Shown here one piece after another: positions 41,254 through 49,952 of a DNA stretch of 64,000 bases (the first letter of the stretch is position 1; each line of letters starts with the position of its first letter). The position numbers were made by a program, and so were the translations under genes. The stretch lies in NCBI RefSeq assembly GCF_026898135.2, contig NZ_CP114035.2, forward strand, positions 3,823,501-3,887,500, read 5' to 3'. This DNA is from Pseudomonas fortuita. GTDB taxonomy: Bacteria > Pseudomonadota > Gammaproteobacteria > Pseudomonadales > Pseudomonadaceae. Under the pieces are notes generated by a model. It was given only the letters and a program-made list of their open reading frames with translations, did not search any database and was not told where the DNA came from.

Positions 41254-42318
41254 ATGACAGCTCTGCAAGCATTCCTCACCACCCCCGTACTCGGTACCAG
41301 CACCTGGTTGTGGCTGGTGTTCATTGCCATCGTCATCGGTTTGCTGGTGCTCGACCTGGGCGTGCTGCACCGCCACGACCGGGAAATCGAAATGCGCGAA
41401 AGCCTGCTGCTGTACTCGGGCTACTTCAGCGTTGGCGTCTTGTTCGGCGTCGGGGTCTGGTACCAGCTGGGCGCGCAATCGGCGCTGGAGTTCTACACCG
41501 GTTTCCTGGTCGAGCAATCGCTGTCGATGGACAATGTCTTTGTCATGGCGATGATTTTCAGCTACTTCGCCATTCCCCGCCGTTACCAGCATCGCGTGCT
41601 GTTCTGGGGCATCCTGGGGGTGGTATTCCTGCGGGCGATCATGATTGGTGTAGGCGCCGCGCTGGTGCAGAACTTTGCCTGGGTGCTGTATCTCTTCGGT
41701 GCTTTCCTGTTGTTTACCGGGGTGAAGATGGCGCTTTCGAAAGAAGACAGCCACCCTGACCTGGCCAACAACCCGATACTCAAGTTCGTGCGCAGGCACA
41801 TGCGGGTCACCGACCAGATCCACGGCTCGCACTTCTTCGTGCGCCAGACCCCGCCCGGGCACAGCAAGGCGCTGCGCTACGCCACCCCGTTGTTTCTGGC
41901 GCTGGTGCTGATCGAACTGGCCGACCTGGTGTTTGCAGTCGACAGCGTGCCCGCGATTTTCGCCATCACCCAGGATCCATTCATTGTCTACACCTCGAAC
42001 ATCTTCGCCATTCTTGGGCTGCGATCGTTGTACTTCGCGCTGTCGGCGTTGATGCACCGGTTTGTATACCTCAAGTATGCGTTGGCGCTGGTGCTTATCT
42101 TTATTGGTTGCAAGATTTTCTATCACGGCATGGTGGGCAAGGTGCCGGCACTGCTGTCGTTGGGGGTGACGTTCGGGTTGTTGCTGGGTGGGGTGGTGGT
42201 TTCGTTGGTCAAGACGCGGGGGGAGAACCCGGCGATCGCGGATCATTCGCCTGAGCAGTCTTCAAATGCCGATTGTCCAGTCAGCCCAAAAGACGAAGAC
42301 CCGCAGATGCGGATCTGA
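41254..42318 (+). CDS. TerC/Alx-family integral membrane protein
   Basis: 354 residues with eight to nine hydrophobic segments and the TerC acidic motifs SLSMDNVFVMAMIFSYF and LIELADLVFAVDSVPAIFAI. Family members export Mn(II) or load metal onto exoenzymes at the membrane. ATG 41254 after AAGGAGGGG; upstream in-frame starts lie in the leader. I looked for a manganese yybP-ykoY riboswitch in 41090-41253 and saw no convincing one. The hydrophilic tail (EQSSNADCPVSPKDEDPQMR) is unusual. Confidence 0.9.
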   Translation: MTALQAFLTTPVLGTSTWLWLVFIAIVIGLLVLDLGVLHRHDREIEMRESLLLYSGYFSVGVLFGVGVWYQLGAQSALEFYTGFLVEQSLSMDNVFVMAMIFSYFAIPRRYQHRVLFWGILGVVFLRAIMIGVGAALVQNFAWVLYLFGAFLLFTGVKMALSKEDSHPDLANNPILKFVRRHMRVTDQIHGSHFFVRQTPPGHSKALRYATPLFLALVLIELADLVFAVDSVPAIFAITQDPFIVYTSNIFAILGLRSLYFALSALMHRFVYLKYALALVLIFIGCKIFYHGMVGKVPALLSLGVTFGLLLGGVVVSLVKTRGENPAIADHSPEQSSNADCPVSPKDEDPQMRI

Positions 42319-42323
42319 TACGG

Positions 42324-42716
42324 CTACTTGATTTTAAATAATGCCCATACAACTACCATCCAGATGAATCCAGTCATGCTTAGCCACGCAGCAACCTTCA
42401 ACTTACGCTTCAGCTTCTGCGGAAAGGCATTCAACTCGCCAGCATCCAGTTGCCCCATACGCAGCGCTAACCACGGAAATGCAACTAGTCCACTTACCGT
42501 ACAAAGGGTCAGCCAGCGCCACTCAAATGATCCAGAACCCCATACACGCTTAATGCTTTCGAAGTAGGGATTGCTCGTGATGGCCGAGCAGGCGACGCCA
42601 TAATCTTTCGTCAACGTCGCGACAACACTAAGGGCTAGCCCAGGTATACCGATAACAAAAGGACTTAGTAGAATTACCAATTTGGCAAGTGGTTGCCAGC
42701 CAGTAATATCAATCAC
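42324..42716 (-). CDS. Small membrane protein, candidate immunity partner
   Basis: 130 residues, GTG start at 42716 with GAGG six bases upstream, overlapping the preceding stop by eight bases. Hydrophobic segments near the N-terminus (LVILLSPFVIGIPGLALSVV), middle (LTLCTVSGLVAFPWLAL) and C-terminus (FIWMVVVWALF). No recognised family. The coupled arrangement behind a glycine-rich membrane-active protein is typical of effector/immunity or bacteriocin/immunity pairs. Base composition is more AT-rich than its neighbours. Confidence 0.65.
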   Translation of the reverse strand: MIDITGWQPLAKLVILLSPFVIGIPGLALSVVATLTKDYGVACSAITSNPYFESIKRVWGSGSFEWRWLTLCTVSGLVAFPWLALRMGQLDAGELNAFPQKLKRKLKVAAWLSMTGFIWMVVVWALFKIK

Positions 42717-43089
42717 TGGTCGCCTCGTAGATAACCTCGCCTACCGACTCACCGAGCTTGCCGCCCAGCACTCCCCCAGCCATACCGCTGGCACCCACCA
42801 GCACTATGCCGCACACTGGCCCGGCCAGACCTGCAGAGCCCATAGTAACAACGGCACATACTGTTCCGGATACGAGGACTGCTCCTGAGGAGCCAAGCAT
42901 AGCTCCGGCGGTTCCAACAGCAAAACCTCCTGTCTCGGTCAGTCTGACCTTTTTACAAGCTGCGAAAAACGCTGGGCTGTTCAAGTGGCCATGGCGCATG
43001 AACTCTCGCTGGTGCAACTGCTCGATACTGGTCAATGTATGACTGACCTGTTTCAAACCTTGATCGAGCATGTCCTTGCCGACGCCCAT
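42709..43089 (-). CDS. Glycine-rich membrane-active protein, candidate orphan effector
   Basis: 126 residues from ATG 43089, behind AGGAAG about 10 nt away; ATG 43110 is possible but has no such site. A helical N-terminal half (MLDQGLKQVSHTLTSIEQLH) is followed by a strongly hydrophobic, small-residue C-terminal half (GGFAVGTAGAMLGSSGAVLV, GIVLVGASGMAGGVLGGKLG) ending GEVIYEATSD. This glycine-zipper pattern is seen in pore-forming effector domains. The frame is open upstream into a REP, so it may be the severed C-terminus of a larger protein. Family not recognised. Confidence 0.6.
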   Translation of the reverse strand: MGVGKDMLDQGLKQVSHTLTSIEQLHQREFMRHGHLNSPAFFAACKKVRLTETGGFAVGTAGAMLGSSGAVLVSGTVCAVVTMGSAGLAGPVCGIVLVGASGMAGGVLGGKLGESVGEVIYEATSD

Positions 43090-43130
43090 GGTCAGATACT
43101 TCCTACACATTGCGGGAGTTTGCGCGATCA

Positions 43131-43170
43131 CTGTGGGAGCGGGTTCACCCGCGAAGAGGCCGGTGCAGGC
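43131..43170. repeat. REP element
   Basis: ctgtgggagcgggttcaccc then gcgaagaggccggtgcaggc; complete REP core between the small effector-like gene and the acyl-CoA dehydrogenase. Confidence 0.8.
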
Positions 43171-43177
43171 CGCTGAC

Positions 43178-44407
43178 TCAGCGCCCGCTACGCAACAGCT
43201 CCACCGGCACATACTTGCCAATTTCATATTTGCCAATCGCCGCCCGGTGCACTTCATCCGGCCCGTCGGCCAGGCGCAGGGTGCGCTGCATGGCGTACAT
43301 GTAGGCCAGCGGGAAATCGCCACTCACCCCTGCCCCACCGTGAATCTGAATCGCCCGGTCGATCACCTTCAACGCCACGTTCGGCGCCACCACCTTGATC
43401 TGCGCGATCTCGCTGCGGGCCACCTTGTTGCCCACGGTGTCCATCATGTATGCCGCTTTCAGCGTCAGCAGCCGGGCCATGTCGATTTCCATGCGTGAGT
43501 CGGCGATCTTGTCGACGTTGCCGCCCAGCCGTGCCAGTGGCCGACCAAATGCAGTACGTTCCACCGAACGTTTACACATCAGCTCCAGCGCACGCTCGGC
43601 CATGCCGATCGAGCGCATGCAGTGGTGGATACGGCCAGGGCCAAGGCGCCCTTGGGCAATCTCAAAGCCGCGCCCCTCACCGAGCAGCACGTTTTCATAA
43701 GGCACCCGCACGTTCTCGAAAAGCACTTCGGCATGGCCGTGAGGGGCATCGTCATAGCCGAACACCGGTAACGGGCGGACGATCTTCACGCCCGGCGCAT
43801 CGGTGGGCACCAGCACCATCGAATGCTGCTGGTGGCGTGGCCCTTCAGGGTCGGACAGGCCCATGAAAATCATGACCTTGCAGCGCGGGTCGCAGGCGCC
43901 GGAGGTCCACCACTTGCGGCCATTGATGACCCATTCGTCACCGTCACGCACGGCAGTGGCGGCCATGTTGGTCGCGTCCGAGGAGGCCACGTCCGGCTCA
44001 GTCATGGCAAACGCCGAGCGGATCTCGCCGCGTAACAGCGGCTCCAGCCACTGGCGTTTCTGCGCTTCGCTGCCATAACGCACCAGCACTTCCATGTTGC
44101 CGGTGTCCGGCGCCGAGCAGTTGAACGGTTCTGGCCCGAGCAGCGAGCGGCCCATGATTTCCGCCAGTGGGGCGTATTCCAGGTTGCTCAGGCCGGCGCC
44201 GTATTCCGATTCGGGCAAGAACAGGTTCCACAGCCCTTCGGCGCGGGCCTTGGCCTTGAGTTCTTCCATGATTGCCGTGGGCTGCCAGCGGTCGCCCTCG
44301 GCAACCTGGCGCTCGAACACGGCTTCGGCGGGGTACACGTAGGCGTCCATGAACGCAGTAACGCGCTCGCGCAGTGCCTGGACCTTGGGCGAATAGGCGA
44401 AATCCAT
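43178..44407 (-). CDS. Acyl-CoA dehydrogenase
   Basis: 409 residues. Acyl-CoA dehydrogenase motifs: [58 protein letters not shown], and the C-terminal [20 protein letters not shown] with DGPDEVHR. Oxidises an acyl-CoA to the 2-enoyl-CoA with FAD. The size and the WWTSGA motif resemble the long, ACAD10/11-like subgroup. Start ATG 44407 after GAAGGTAG. Divergent from a LysR regulator across 139 bp, so probably controlled by it. Confidence 0.92.
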   Translation of the reverse strand: MDFAYSPKVQALRERVTAFMDAYVYPAEAVFERQVAEGDRWQPTAIMEELKAKARAEGLWNLFLPESEYGAGLSNLEYAPLAEIMGRSLLGPEPFNCSAPDTGNMEVLVRYGSEAQKRQWLEPLLRGEIRSAFAMTEPDVASSDATNMAATAVRDGDEWVINGRKWWTSGACDPRCKVMIFMGLSDPEGPRHQQHSMVLVPTDAPGVKIVRPLPVFGYDDAPHGHAEVLFENVRVPYENVLLGEGRGFEIAQGRLGPGRIHHCMRSIGMAERALELMCKRSVERTAFGRPLARLGGNVDKIADSRMEIDMARLLTLKAAYMMDTVGNKVARSEIAQIKVVAPNVALKVIDRAIQIHGGAGVSGDFPLAYMYAMQRTLRLADGPDEVHRAAIGKYEIGKYVPVELLRSGR

Positions 44408-44503
44408 CGGGGCTACCTTCACGGTTCGGAGTACATGGGCAGAGCCTAGAGCAGCGCAGCCCCATCCACCTAGTCTATTTTCCGCGTGTATAAACATTCA
44501 TAA

Positions 44504-44518
44504 CCGATATATGATCGG
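44504..44518. promoter_or_regulatory. Palindrome in the acyl-CoA dehydrogenase/LysR intergenic region
   Basis: CCGAT-ATATG-ATCGG, a 5-5-5 palindrome 28 bp before the LysR start. Candidate LysR binding site for autoregulation. Confidence 0.45.
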
Positions 44519-44546
44519 CCAATAATTCCAACAAAGAGCGGCGCCC

Positions 44547-45473
44547 ATGAACCTCAGCAAGGTCGACCTCAACCTGTTCATCGTGTTCGATGCGATCTAC
44601 ACCGAAGCCAACCTGACCCGCGCCGGGCAGATTGTCGGCATTACCCAGCCAGCGGTGTCCAATGCCCTTTCGCGGCTGCGCGAAACCTTCAACGACCCGC
44701 TGTTTGTGCGCACTGCACAAGGCATGGTGCCCACGCCGATGGCGCAGAACATCATCGGCCCGGTGCGCAACGCTTTGGCACTGCTGCGTACCTCGGTGCA
44801 GGAAAGCCGCATCTTCAACCCGCAGCAGGCCAACAAGACCTTCCGCATCAGCATGACCGACCTGACCGAAGCGGTCATCCTGCCGCCGCTGTTCCAGCGC
44901 CTGCGCCGTCTGGCGCCTGCGGTGCTGATCGAAAGCTTCCTGTGCAAGCGCCGCGAGACCACCAAGGAGCTCGCCGCCGGCCGCCTGGACTTCGCCATTG
45001 ACGCGCCCCTGAACACCGACCCGCAGGTGCGCCACATCAAACTGATGCAAGACCGCTATGTGTGCGCCCTGCGCCAAGGCCACCCGCTGGCTGACAGCAA
45101 GCTGACCCTCGACAGCTACCTGAGCATGACCCACATCCATATTTCCAGCCGCCGCAACGGCCTGGGTTACGTCGACCTGGCGCTGGGCAAGATGGGTGTA
45201 CAACGCAAGGTCGCCCTGCGTTCGCAGCACTACCTGATGGCCTCGCAGGTGTTGCAGCAGACCGACATGGCGATGACCGTCCCCGAGCGCTTCGCCCGTC
45301 GCCATCAGTTGCGTTACCAGCCACTGCCAGTGGAGGTGCCGGCACTGGAAACGCACCTGTACTGGCATGAAAGCACCGACCAGGACCCGGCCAACCGCTG
45401 GATGCGCGAGCAGATCACCGAATTGTGCGAACGCGTGGTAGCCGAGGAAGAGAAGACCCCACAGCCTGCCTGA
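44547..45473 (+). CDS. LysR-family transcriptional regulator
   Basis: 308 residues. N-terminal winged HTH VDLNLFIVFDAIYTEANLTR then PAVSNALSRLRETFNDPLFV, followed by an effector-binding domain (about 90-300). Resembles the NodD/LeuO-like subgroup with DLNLL-type start. Likely activates the divergent acyl-CoA dehydrogenase; the effector is unknown. Confidence 0.9.
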   Translation: MNLSKVDLNLFIVFDAIYTEANLTRAGQIVGITQPAVSNALSRLRETFNDPLFVRTAQGMVPTPMAQNIIGPVRNALALLRTSVQESRIFNPQQANKTFRISMTDLTEAVILPPLFQRLRRLAPAVLIESFLCKRRETTKELAAGRLDFAIDAPLNTDPQVRHIKLMQDRYVCALRQGHPLADSKLTLDSYLSMTHIHISSRRNGLGYVDLALGKMGVQRKVALRSQHYLMASQVLQQTDMAMTVPERFARRHQLRYQPLPVEVPALETHLYWHESTDQDPANRWMREQITELCERVVAEEEKTPQPA

Positions 45474-45667
45474 AGACGCCTGCGAGCGGCGGCGCCTCAG
45501 CTCTGCTCGACTGTAGAAAAATATTCTCCAAAAAGTTCGCAGGGGAGAAATTTTTATTACAGAGATTCAGAAAAAAATTGGCGGGAAGCGAAAACTATCT
45601 TCTTCATCGCGGGTACGCTTATCCCAACAATCGCCGATTTCACGGCGACAGATATGGACCCGCCCGA

Positions 45668-46822
45668 ATGCCTAGCGCCCCTCTTTATTTCGATTACGCC
45701 GCCACCACCCCCGTCGACGACCGGGTCATCGAAACCATGCTTGCCTGCCTTGGCAGCGAGGCCAACTTCGGCAACCCGGCGTCCAGTGGCCATGCCTACG
45801 GCCAGGCCGCGCGACAGGCCGTGGAGCACGCTCGCCAGCAGGTGGCCGAGCGCGTCGGCGCGCAAGCCGACAACCTGGTCTGGACCTCGGGCGCGACCGA
45901 GTCCAACAACCTGGCACTCAAAGGCATTGCCCAAGGCATCGACCAGCCCGGGCACCTGATCACCAGTCAGCTAGAGCACAAAGCCGTGCTCGACACCGCG
46001 GCCGAACTTGAACGCCAAGGCTGGGCCGTCACCCGCCTGGCGCCGGATGCTGCCGGCCTGATCCAGCCTGCAAGCGTGCAGGCAGCGTTGCGCGCCGATA
46101 CCCGCCTGGTGTCGCTGATGGCGGTCAACAACGAGCTGGGCACGGTTACCGATTTTGCCGCCATCGGCCAACAGGTGCGTGACCACGGTGCCCTCCTGCA
46201 CGTGGACGCCGCACAGGCCGTAGGCAAGCTGGCCATCGACCTGAAGGCGGTGGCCGTGGACATGATGTCATTTTCGGCGCACAAGGTTTACGGGCCAAAA
46301 GGGATCGGCGCGCTCTATGTCGGCCCACGCGCCCGTACGCTGATGCGCGCGCAGATGCATGGCGGCGGCCATGAGCAGGGCCTGCGTTCCGGCACCCTGG
46401 CAACCCATCAGATCGCGGGCATGGGCAGCGCCTTTGCCTTGGCCGGCGAACCAGGTGACAGCGAGCACCAGCGCCTTGAGCAACTGGCCACGCGCCTGCG
46501 CGAGGGCCTGCTGGCTTTACCCGGCGTCACCCTCAACGGCAGCGCCAGCCAACGCATCCCCCACACCCTGAACCTGTGCATCGACAGCAAGGGCTTCAAC
46601 AGCGCGGCCCTGGCCAGCGAGCTGGCCTTGTCGACCACTTCGGCCTGCAACTCGGCGAGTAACGCCGCCTCCCATGTGCTGCTGGCACTGGGGCTGGACG
46701 AGCGTCAGGCGCGCAACAGTGTGCGCTTGAGCATCGGCCGATTCACGACCGAGGCGCAAGTGGACCAGGCGCTCGCAGTGTTTGGCCGGGTGCTGACGAC
46801 GGCATCGGCTGCACTGTGGTGA
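45668..46822 (+). CDS. Cysteine desulfurase-like PLP enzyme (IscS/NifS family)
   Basis: 384 residues. PLP enzyme with LYFDYAATTPVDDRVIETML, SGATESNNLALKG, the Schiff-base lysine K206 in SFSAHKVYGPKG, and a candidate active-site Cys C327 in LSTTSACNSAS. Would take sulfur from cysteine as a persulfide. It is not in an isc/suf operon, so it may serve a particular sulfur pathway. Start ATG 45668, because upstream in-frame codons lie in AT-rich leader DNA. Confidence 0.88.
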   Translation: MPSAPLYFDYAATTPVDDRVIETMLACLGSEANFGNPASSGHAYGQAARQAVEHARQQVAERVGAQADNLVWTSGATESNNLALKGIAQGIDQPGHLITSQLEHKAVLDTAAELERQGWAVTRLAPDAAGLIQPASVQAALRADTRLVSLMAVNNELGTVTDFAAIGQQVRDHGALLHVDAAQAVGKLAIDLKAVAVDMMSFSAHKVYGPKGIGALYVGPRARTLMRAQMHGGGHEQGLRSGTLATHQIAGMGSAFALAGEPGDSEHQRLEQLATRLREGLLALPGVTLNGSASQRIPHTLNLCIDSKGFNSAALASELALSTTSACNSASNAASHVLLALGLDERQARNSVRLSIGRFTTEAQVDQALAVFGRVLTTASAALW

Positions 46823-46829
46823 ACACACG

Positions 46830-47267
46830 CTAGAACAAGCGGCTGTCCGGGGTAAAATCCTCGACCTGGATTTTCGCACGCTGTGCCTGCGCGTGCCGTG
46901 GGTTGAACAGGTAGTTGATGGTGCTGGGCATGATCGCGCTCGGCACGGGCAGCAGTAAAGCCGAGCAGTCATCCAGAAAGCGATTGCCCAGCGCCCGGGT
47001 CAACTCAGGCTGAGCGGACCAGCCGGGCTGCAAGGCGGGCAACTGCGCCTGTGAAACCGTATCAGGCAATTCGATACGGATCAGGCGCATGGTGGTAGGA
47101 AAATCCTCTGGGTCGATCTCCAGGTGCACAAGCACCTCGAGCATCGCCCCGGAAGGGCTGGTGGCGGCATACACCACGGGCCGGCCCGCCTGGTGCCAGC
47201 GTCCGCTAACACGCAGCCCCCCAGTGCCGCTCAAATCTGCATAGGCGCTGATACGCCACAAAATCAC
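46830..47267 (-). CDS. RES-domain toxin of a RES-Xre pair
   Basis: 145 residues. RES-domain landmarks: ILWRISAYADLSGTGGLRVS, GRWHQAGRPVVYAATSPSGA, MLEVLVHLE, and a late INYLFNPRHAQA. RES toxins of this type degrade or modify NAD+ and arrest growth. Overlaps the upstream antitoxin by four bases (ATGA), the usual order antitoxin then toxin. Confidence 0.93.
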   Translation of the reverse strand: MILWRISAYADLSGTGGLRVSGRWHQAGRPVVYAATSPSGAMLEVLVHLEIDPEDFPTTMRLIRIELPDTVSQAQLPALQPGWSAQPELTRALGNRFLDDCSALLLPVPSAIMPSTINYLFNPRHAQAQRAKIQVEDFTPDSRLF

Positions 47268-47713
47268 AGGCCAAAACCCTCGGCAATCTGCAGCAGCATC
47301 TCTTCGACCTGAGTGGTGCCTTGCTGGGTTGTGAGCATCTGCATCGGCGTCAGCCCCGAAAAACGTTCCTTGGGCTTGGACAGCCAGCGCTTGGCCTTGT
47401 CCGCCTCGCCAAACACGGCTTCGGCCATGGCGGTGATGTGGGCCGAACGGAACAGCCGATCACTCTCTTCCACGGTCAGCGGCTGGTCACGCTCGATACG
47501 GGTTTTCAGGGTGCGCAGGGGAATGATCTGGTCCCGCTCCACCGGCGTGAACACACCGCGCTCGGTCAGCTTCACCAGCCAGGTAGCGGCAAAACCGTGG
47601 GTGATCCGGGTGTGGATTTCGAAGTCACTGGCAAGTTCGGGTATTTCCAGCAGCGCCTGCAGGCGCGCCCGGTACTCGTGGTAACCGTTGTCACGAAGCA
47701 CTTCGGCAAGCAT
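47264..47713 (-). CDS. Xre/MbcA/ParS-type antitoxin
   Basis: 149 residues. N-terminal helical DNA-binding part (LQALLEIPELASDFEIHTRI, TWLVKLTERGVFTPVERDQI) and the C-terminal DUF2384 toxin-binding domain (AEAVFGEADKAKRWLSKPKE, then FSGLTPMQMLTTQQGTTQVE). Blocks the RES active site and represses its own operon. An inverted repeat sits at the promoter (47715-47750). It closely resembles the P. putida RES-Xre system as I remember it. Confidence 0.93.
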   Translation of the reverse strand: MLAEVLRDNGYHEYRARLQALLEIPELASDFEIHTRITHGFAATWLVKLTERGVFTPVERDQIIPLRTLKTRIERDQPLTVEESDRLFRSAHITAMAEAVFGEADKAKRWLSKPKERFSGLTPMQMLTTQQGTTQVEEMLLQIAEGFGL

Positions 47714-47714
47714 G

Positions 47715-47750
47715 GCATACTCCTGTTTCGGCGTTTGCCGACAAGTATGC
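47715..47750. promoter_or_regulatory. Inverted repeat over the RES-Xre promoter/start
   Basis: GCATACT (47715-47721) ... AGTATGC (47744-47750), with an inner TCGGC-GTTT-GCCGA (47728-47741). It abuts the antitoxin start codon; probably the autoregulatory operator. Confidence 0.65.
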
Positions 47751-47795
47751 GGTATTCACCGGATCATTGCCAGTTTGACTGGCCCCCTTGGTTGT

Positions 47796-47812
47796 GGGGG
47801 CACTGCGCCCCC
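47796..47812. terminator. Hairpin after the SDR gene
   Basis: GGGGGC-ACTGC-GCCCCC immediately downstream of the SDR stop (minus strand). No T-run on either side. Confidence 0.5.
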
Positions 47813-47819
47813 GCTCCTT

Positions 47820-48596
47820 TCAGAAGGTACCCGGATAAGCCCCGCCATCGATCAGCAGGTTTTGCCCGGTGATATAGCCGGCATGCGCACTGCACAGGAA
47901 CGCACAGTACGCGCCAAACTCCCCGGCATCGCCAAAGCGCGCCGCCGGGATGGCCTTGCGCCTGGCCTGGGCAGTGGCTTGCACATCGCCACCCGCCGCC
48001 TGCAACGTTTTTTGCAAGCGCGCGGTGTCGAACGCCCCAGGCAGCAGGTTGTTCAGTGTCACATTGCTGCCCGCCAGGCGCTGCTGCCGGGCCAGGCCGG
48101 CAATGAAACCGGTCAGGCCACTGCGGGCGCCGTTGGACAGACCAAGCATGTCGATCGGCGCCTTCACCGCGCCTGAGGTGATATTCACCACCCGCCCGAA
48201 GCCCCGCTCGGCCATGCCGTCGACAACTGCCTTGATCAGCTCGATGGGGGTGAGCATGTTGGCGTCCAGCGCCTTCAGCCAGTCGTCACGCCCCCAGTCA
48301 CGGAAGTCCCCCGGTGGCGGGCCACCGGCGTTGTTGACCAGGATGTCGACCTGCGGGCAGGCCGCCAACAGCGCCTGGCGCACCTGGGCATCAGCAACAT
48401 CGCCGGCCACGGTAAGCACCTCGATGCCCGGGCAGGCCGCACGCAACTCGCTGGCGGTCTGCATCAGGGTGGCTTGGGTGCGGGCATTGATGACCAGGTT
48501 CACGCCTTCTTTGCCAAGCGCCTCGGCGCAGCCTTTGCCCAGGCCTTGGCTGGCCGCGCAGACGATGGCCCAGCGGCCGGTAATGCCTAGATCCAT
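47820..48596 (-). CDS. Atypical short-chain dehydrogenase/reductase
   Basis: 258 residues. NAD(P)-binding GRWAIVCAASQGLGKGCAEA, DILVNNAGGPPPGDF, and VVNITSGAVKAPIDMLGLSN followed by GARSGLTGF. The Ser is present, but the usual YxxxK active-site motif is replaced in the LGLSNGARSGLTGF segment, so the canonical catalytic Tyr/Lys pair is missing. This matches a known SDR subgroup with the same sequence; its reaction is unclear. Divergent LysR at 48740 reads the same direction, not coupled. Confidence 0.85.
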   Translation of the reverse strand: MDLGITGRWAIVCAASQGLGKGCAEALGKEGVNLVINARTQATLMQTASELRAACPGIEVLTVAGDVADAQVRQALLAACPQVDILVNNAGGPPPGDFRDWGRDDWLKALDANMLTPIELIKAVVDGMAERGFGRVVNITSGAVKAPIDMLGLSNGARSGLTGFIAGLARQQRLAGSNVTLNNLLPGAFDTARLQKTLQAAGGDVQATAQARRKAIPAARFGDAGEFGAYCAFLCSAHAGYITGQNLLIDGGAYPGTF

Positions 48597-48739
48597 TGTG
48601 TTGGTCCTTGATGCAGTAGGGTTTCAGGGGGGTAATCTAGAGCACAGGACAGGGCCGCCGATAATGAAAAGAGCTGATCCACCAATAACCGGCATTTATC
48701 CCCGCCAGCAACAGGCTGAAGGGCTGGCGTCAACAAGTT

Positions 48740-49660
48740 TCAATAGGCCGTCAATTCCTCTACCAGCAACCGCGCCGCTGGCGCTAGCGGCGTCGCCACA
48801 CGGTGCACGATGCCGAACGGCTCGCTCAAGGCCCGTAGCTGCACCGCCAGCGACACCAGTAACCCGCGCTGCTCGGCAAAAGTCGCCACAGCACTGGGAA
48901 TGACCGCCACCAGCGTCGGGTCATCTTCCAGCAGCATGAAAGTAGCGAAGGTTGAAAAGGTTTCCAGCGGATAACGGGGCACCTCCACCCCTGCCTCGCT
49001 CAACTCGCGCTCCAGCGCCTGGCGCATGGGCATGTTCGCCGGGTAGACCACCCAGCGGTAATGGCTCAAGTCGCTGATATGCAGTGACGCTGCCCCGGCA
49101 AGCGGGTGTTGCGGGTGCGCGACCACTACCAATGGCTCCTGGGCCAGTTCGACAAAGGCATAGTCTGTGGCGTTGCGGCCCAGCCCCGGCCGGCAGATCG
49201 CCAGGTCCAAGCGCCCCTCGTCCAGCTGGGCGAGCAGGTTGGCGCTGGTATTCTCGGCAATTTCCACTGCCAGCTGCGGCTGCTTGCGGCGCAAGCGCCC
49301 CAGGGCGCTGATTAGGGTCGGCATGGCCCCCATGATGCTGCCCACCGCCAGCCGCCCACCCTGGCCTTGGACGATGCCCAGCACCTCTTCGCGCAAGTGC
49401 CCCAGGTCGCTGTGGATCAGCCGCGCGTAGCGCACCACGCAACGGCCCACGTCGTTGGCTACCAGGCCGCTGGGCAGGCGCTGGAACAAGGGTACACCCA
49501 ACACCTCCTCCACCTCGCGCAACGCCTTGGTGGCCCCGGGCTGGGAAATGCCCATGGCTTCGGCCGCCTTGTGCAGCGAACCACAGCGATCCAGCTCAAT
49601 CAGCAGACGCAACTGGCGCAGGCGCAGGCGAGAAAAAATGGAATCCAGGGAAGGGATCAT
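48740..49660 (-). CDS. LysR-family transcriptional regulator (GbpR/PcaQ-like)
   Basis: 306 residues. HTH region LRLLIELDRCGSLHKAAEAM then GISQPGATKALREVEEVLGV; effector domain with ENTSANLLAQLDEGRLDLAI. It resembles GbpR-type regulators of sugar or aromatic use. The target is not evident, since the SDR is downstream in the same direction across a 143-bp gap with no clear promoter palindrome. Confidence 0.88.
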   Translation of the reverse strand: MIPSLDSIFSRLRLRQLRLLIELDRCGSLHKAAEAMGISQPGATKALREVEEVLGVPLFQRLPSGLVANDVGRCVVRYARLIHSDLGHLREEVLGIVQGQGGRLAVGSIMGAMPTLISALGRLRRKQPQLAVEIAENTSANLLAQLDEGRLDLAICRPGLGRNATDYAFVELAQEPLVVVAHPQHPLAGAASLHISDLSHYRWVVYPANMPMRQALERELSEAGVEVPRYPLETFSTFATFMLLEDDPTLVAVIPSAVATFAEQRGLLVSLAVQLRALSEPFGIVHRVATPLAPAARLLVEELTAY

Positions 49661-49824
49661 CAGGCAGGCTCGACATGGGTCTTGTAATACCGAGCACTAT
49701 AGAGGGTCGTCAACGGGGGAGTATTGAGTTTCAAGCAAATGACCCTTGATCGCAGAACACGCATACCAGCCCGTTATGCTGCGCTGTCGCCCGTGGAACA
49801 AGGCTTCGGCAAACGCCGCTTTAT

Positions 49825-49913
49825 CCTGTGGGAGCGGGCGCGCCCGCGAAGAGTGCGACGCGCTGCATGGCACCGGCTGCGCCGGTGTTCGCGGGCTTGC
49901 CCGCTCCCACAGG
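49825..49913. repeat. BIME: inverted REP pair with central hairpin
   Basis: cctgtgggagcgggcgcgcc ... gggcttgcccgctcccacag with a central ggcaccggctgcgccggtgt. It occupies most of the 292-bp gap 49661-49952; the remainder shows no gene. Confidence 0.85.
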
Positions 49914-49952
49914 GGCCCCGCCCAATCAGGTATTTATGTTCGAGTAACGCGC

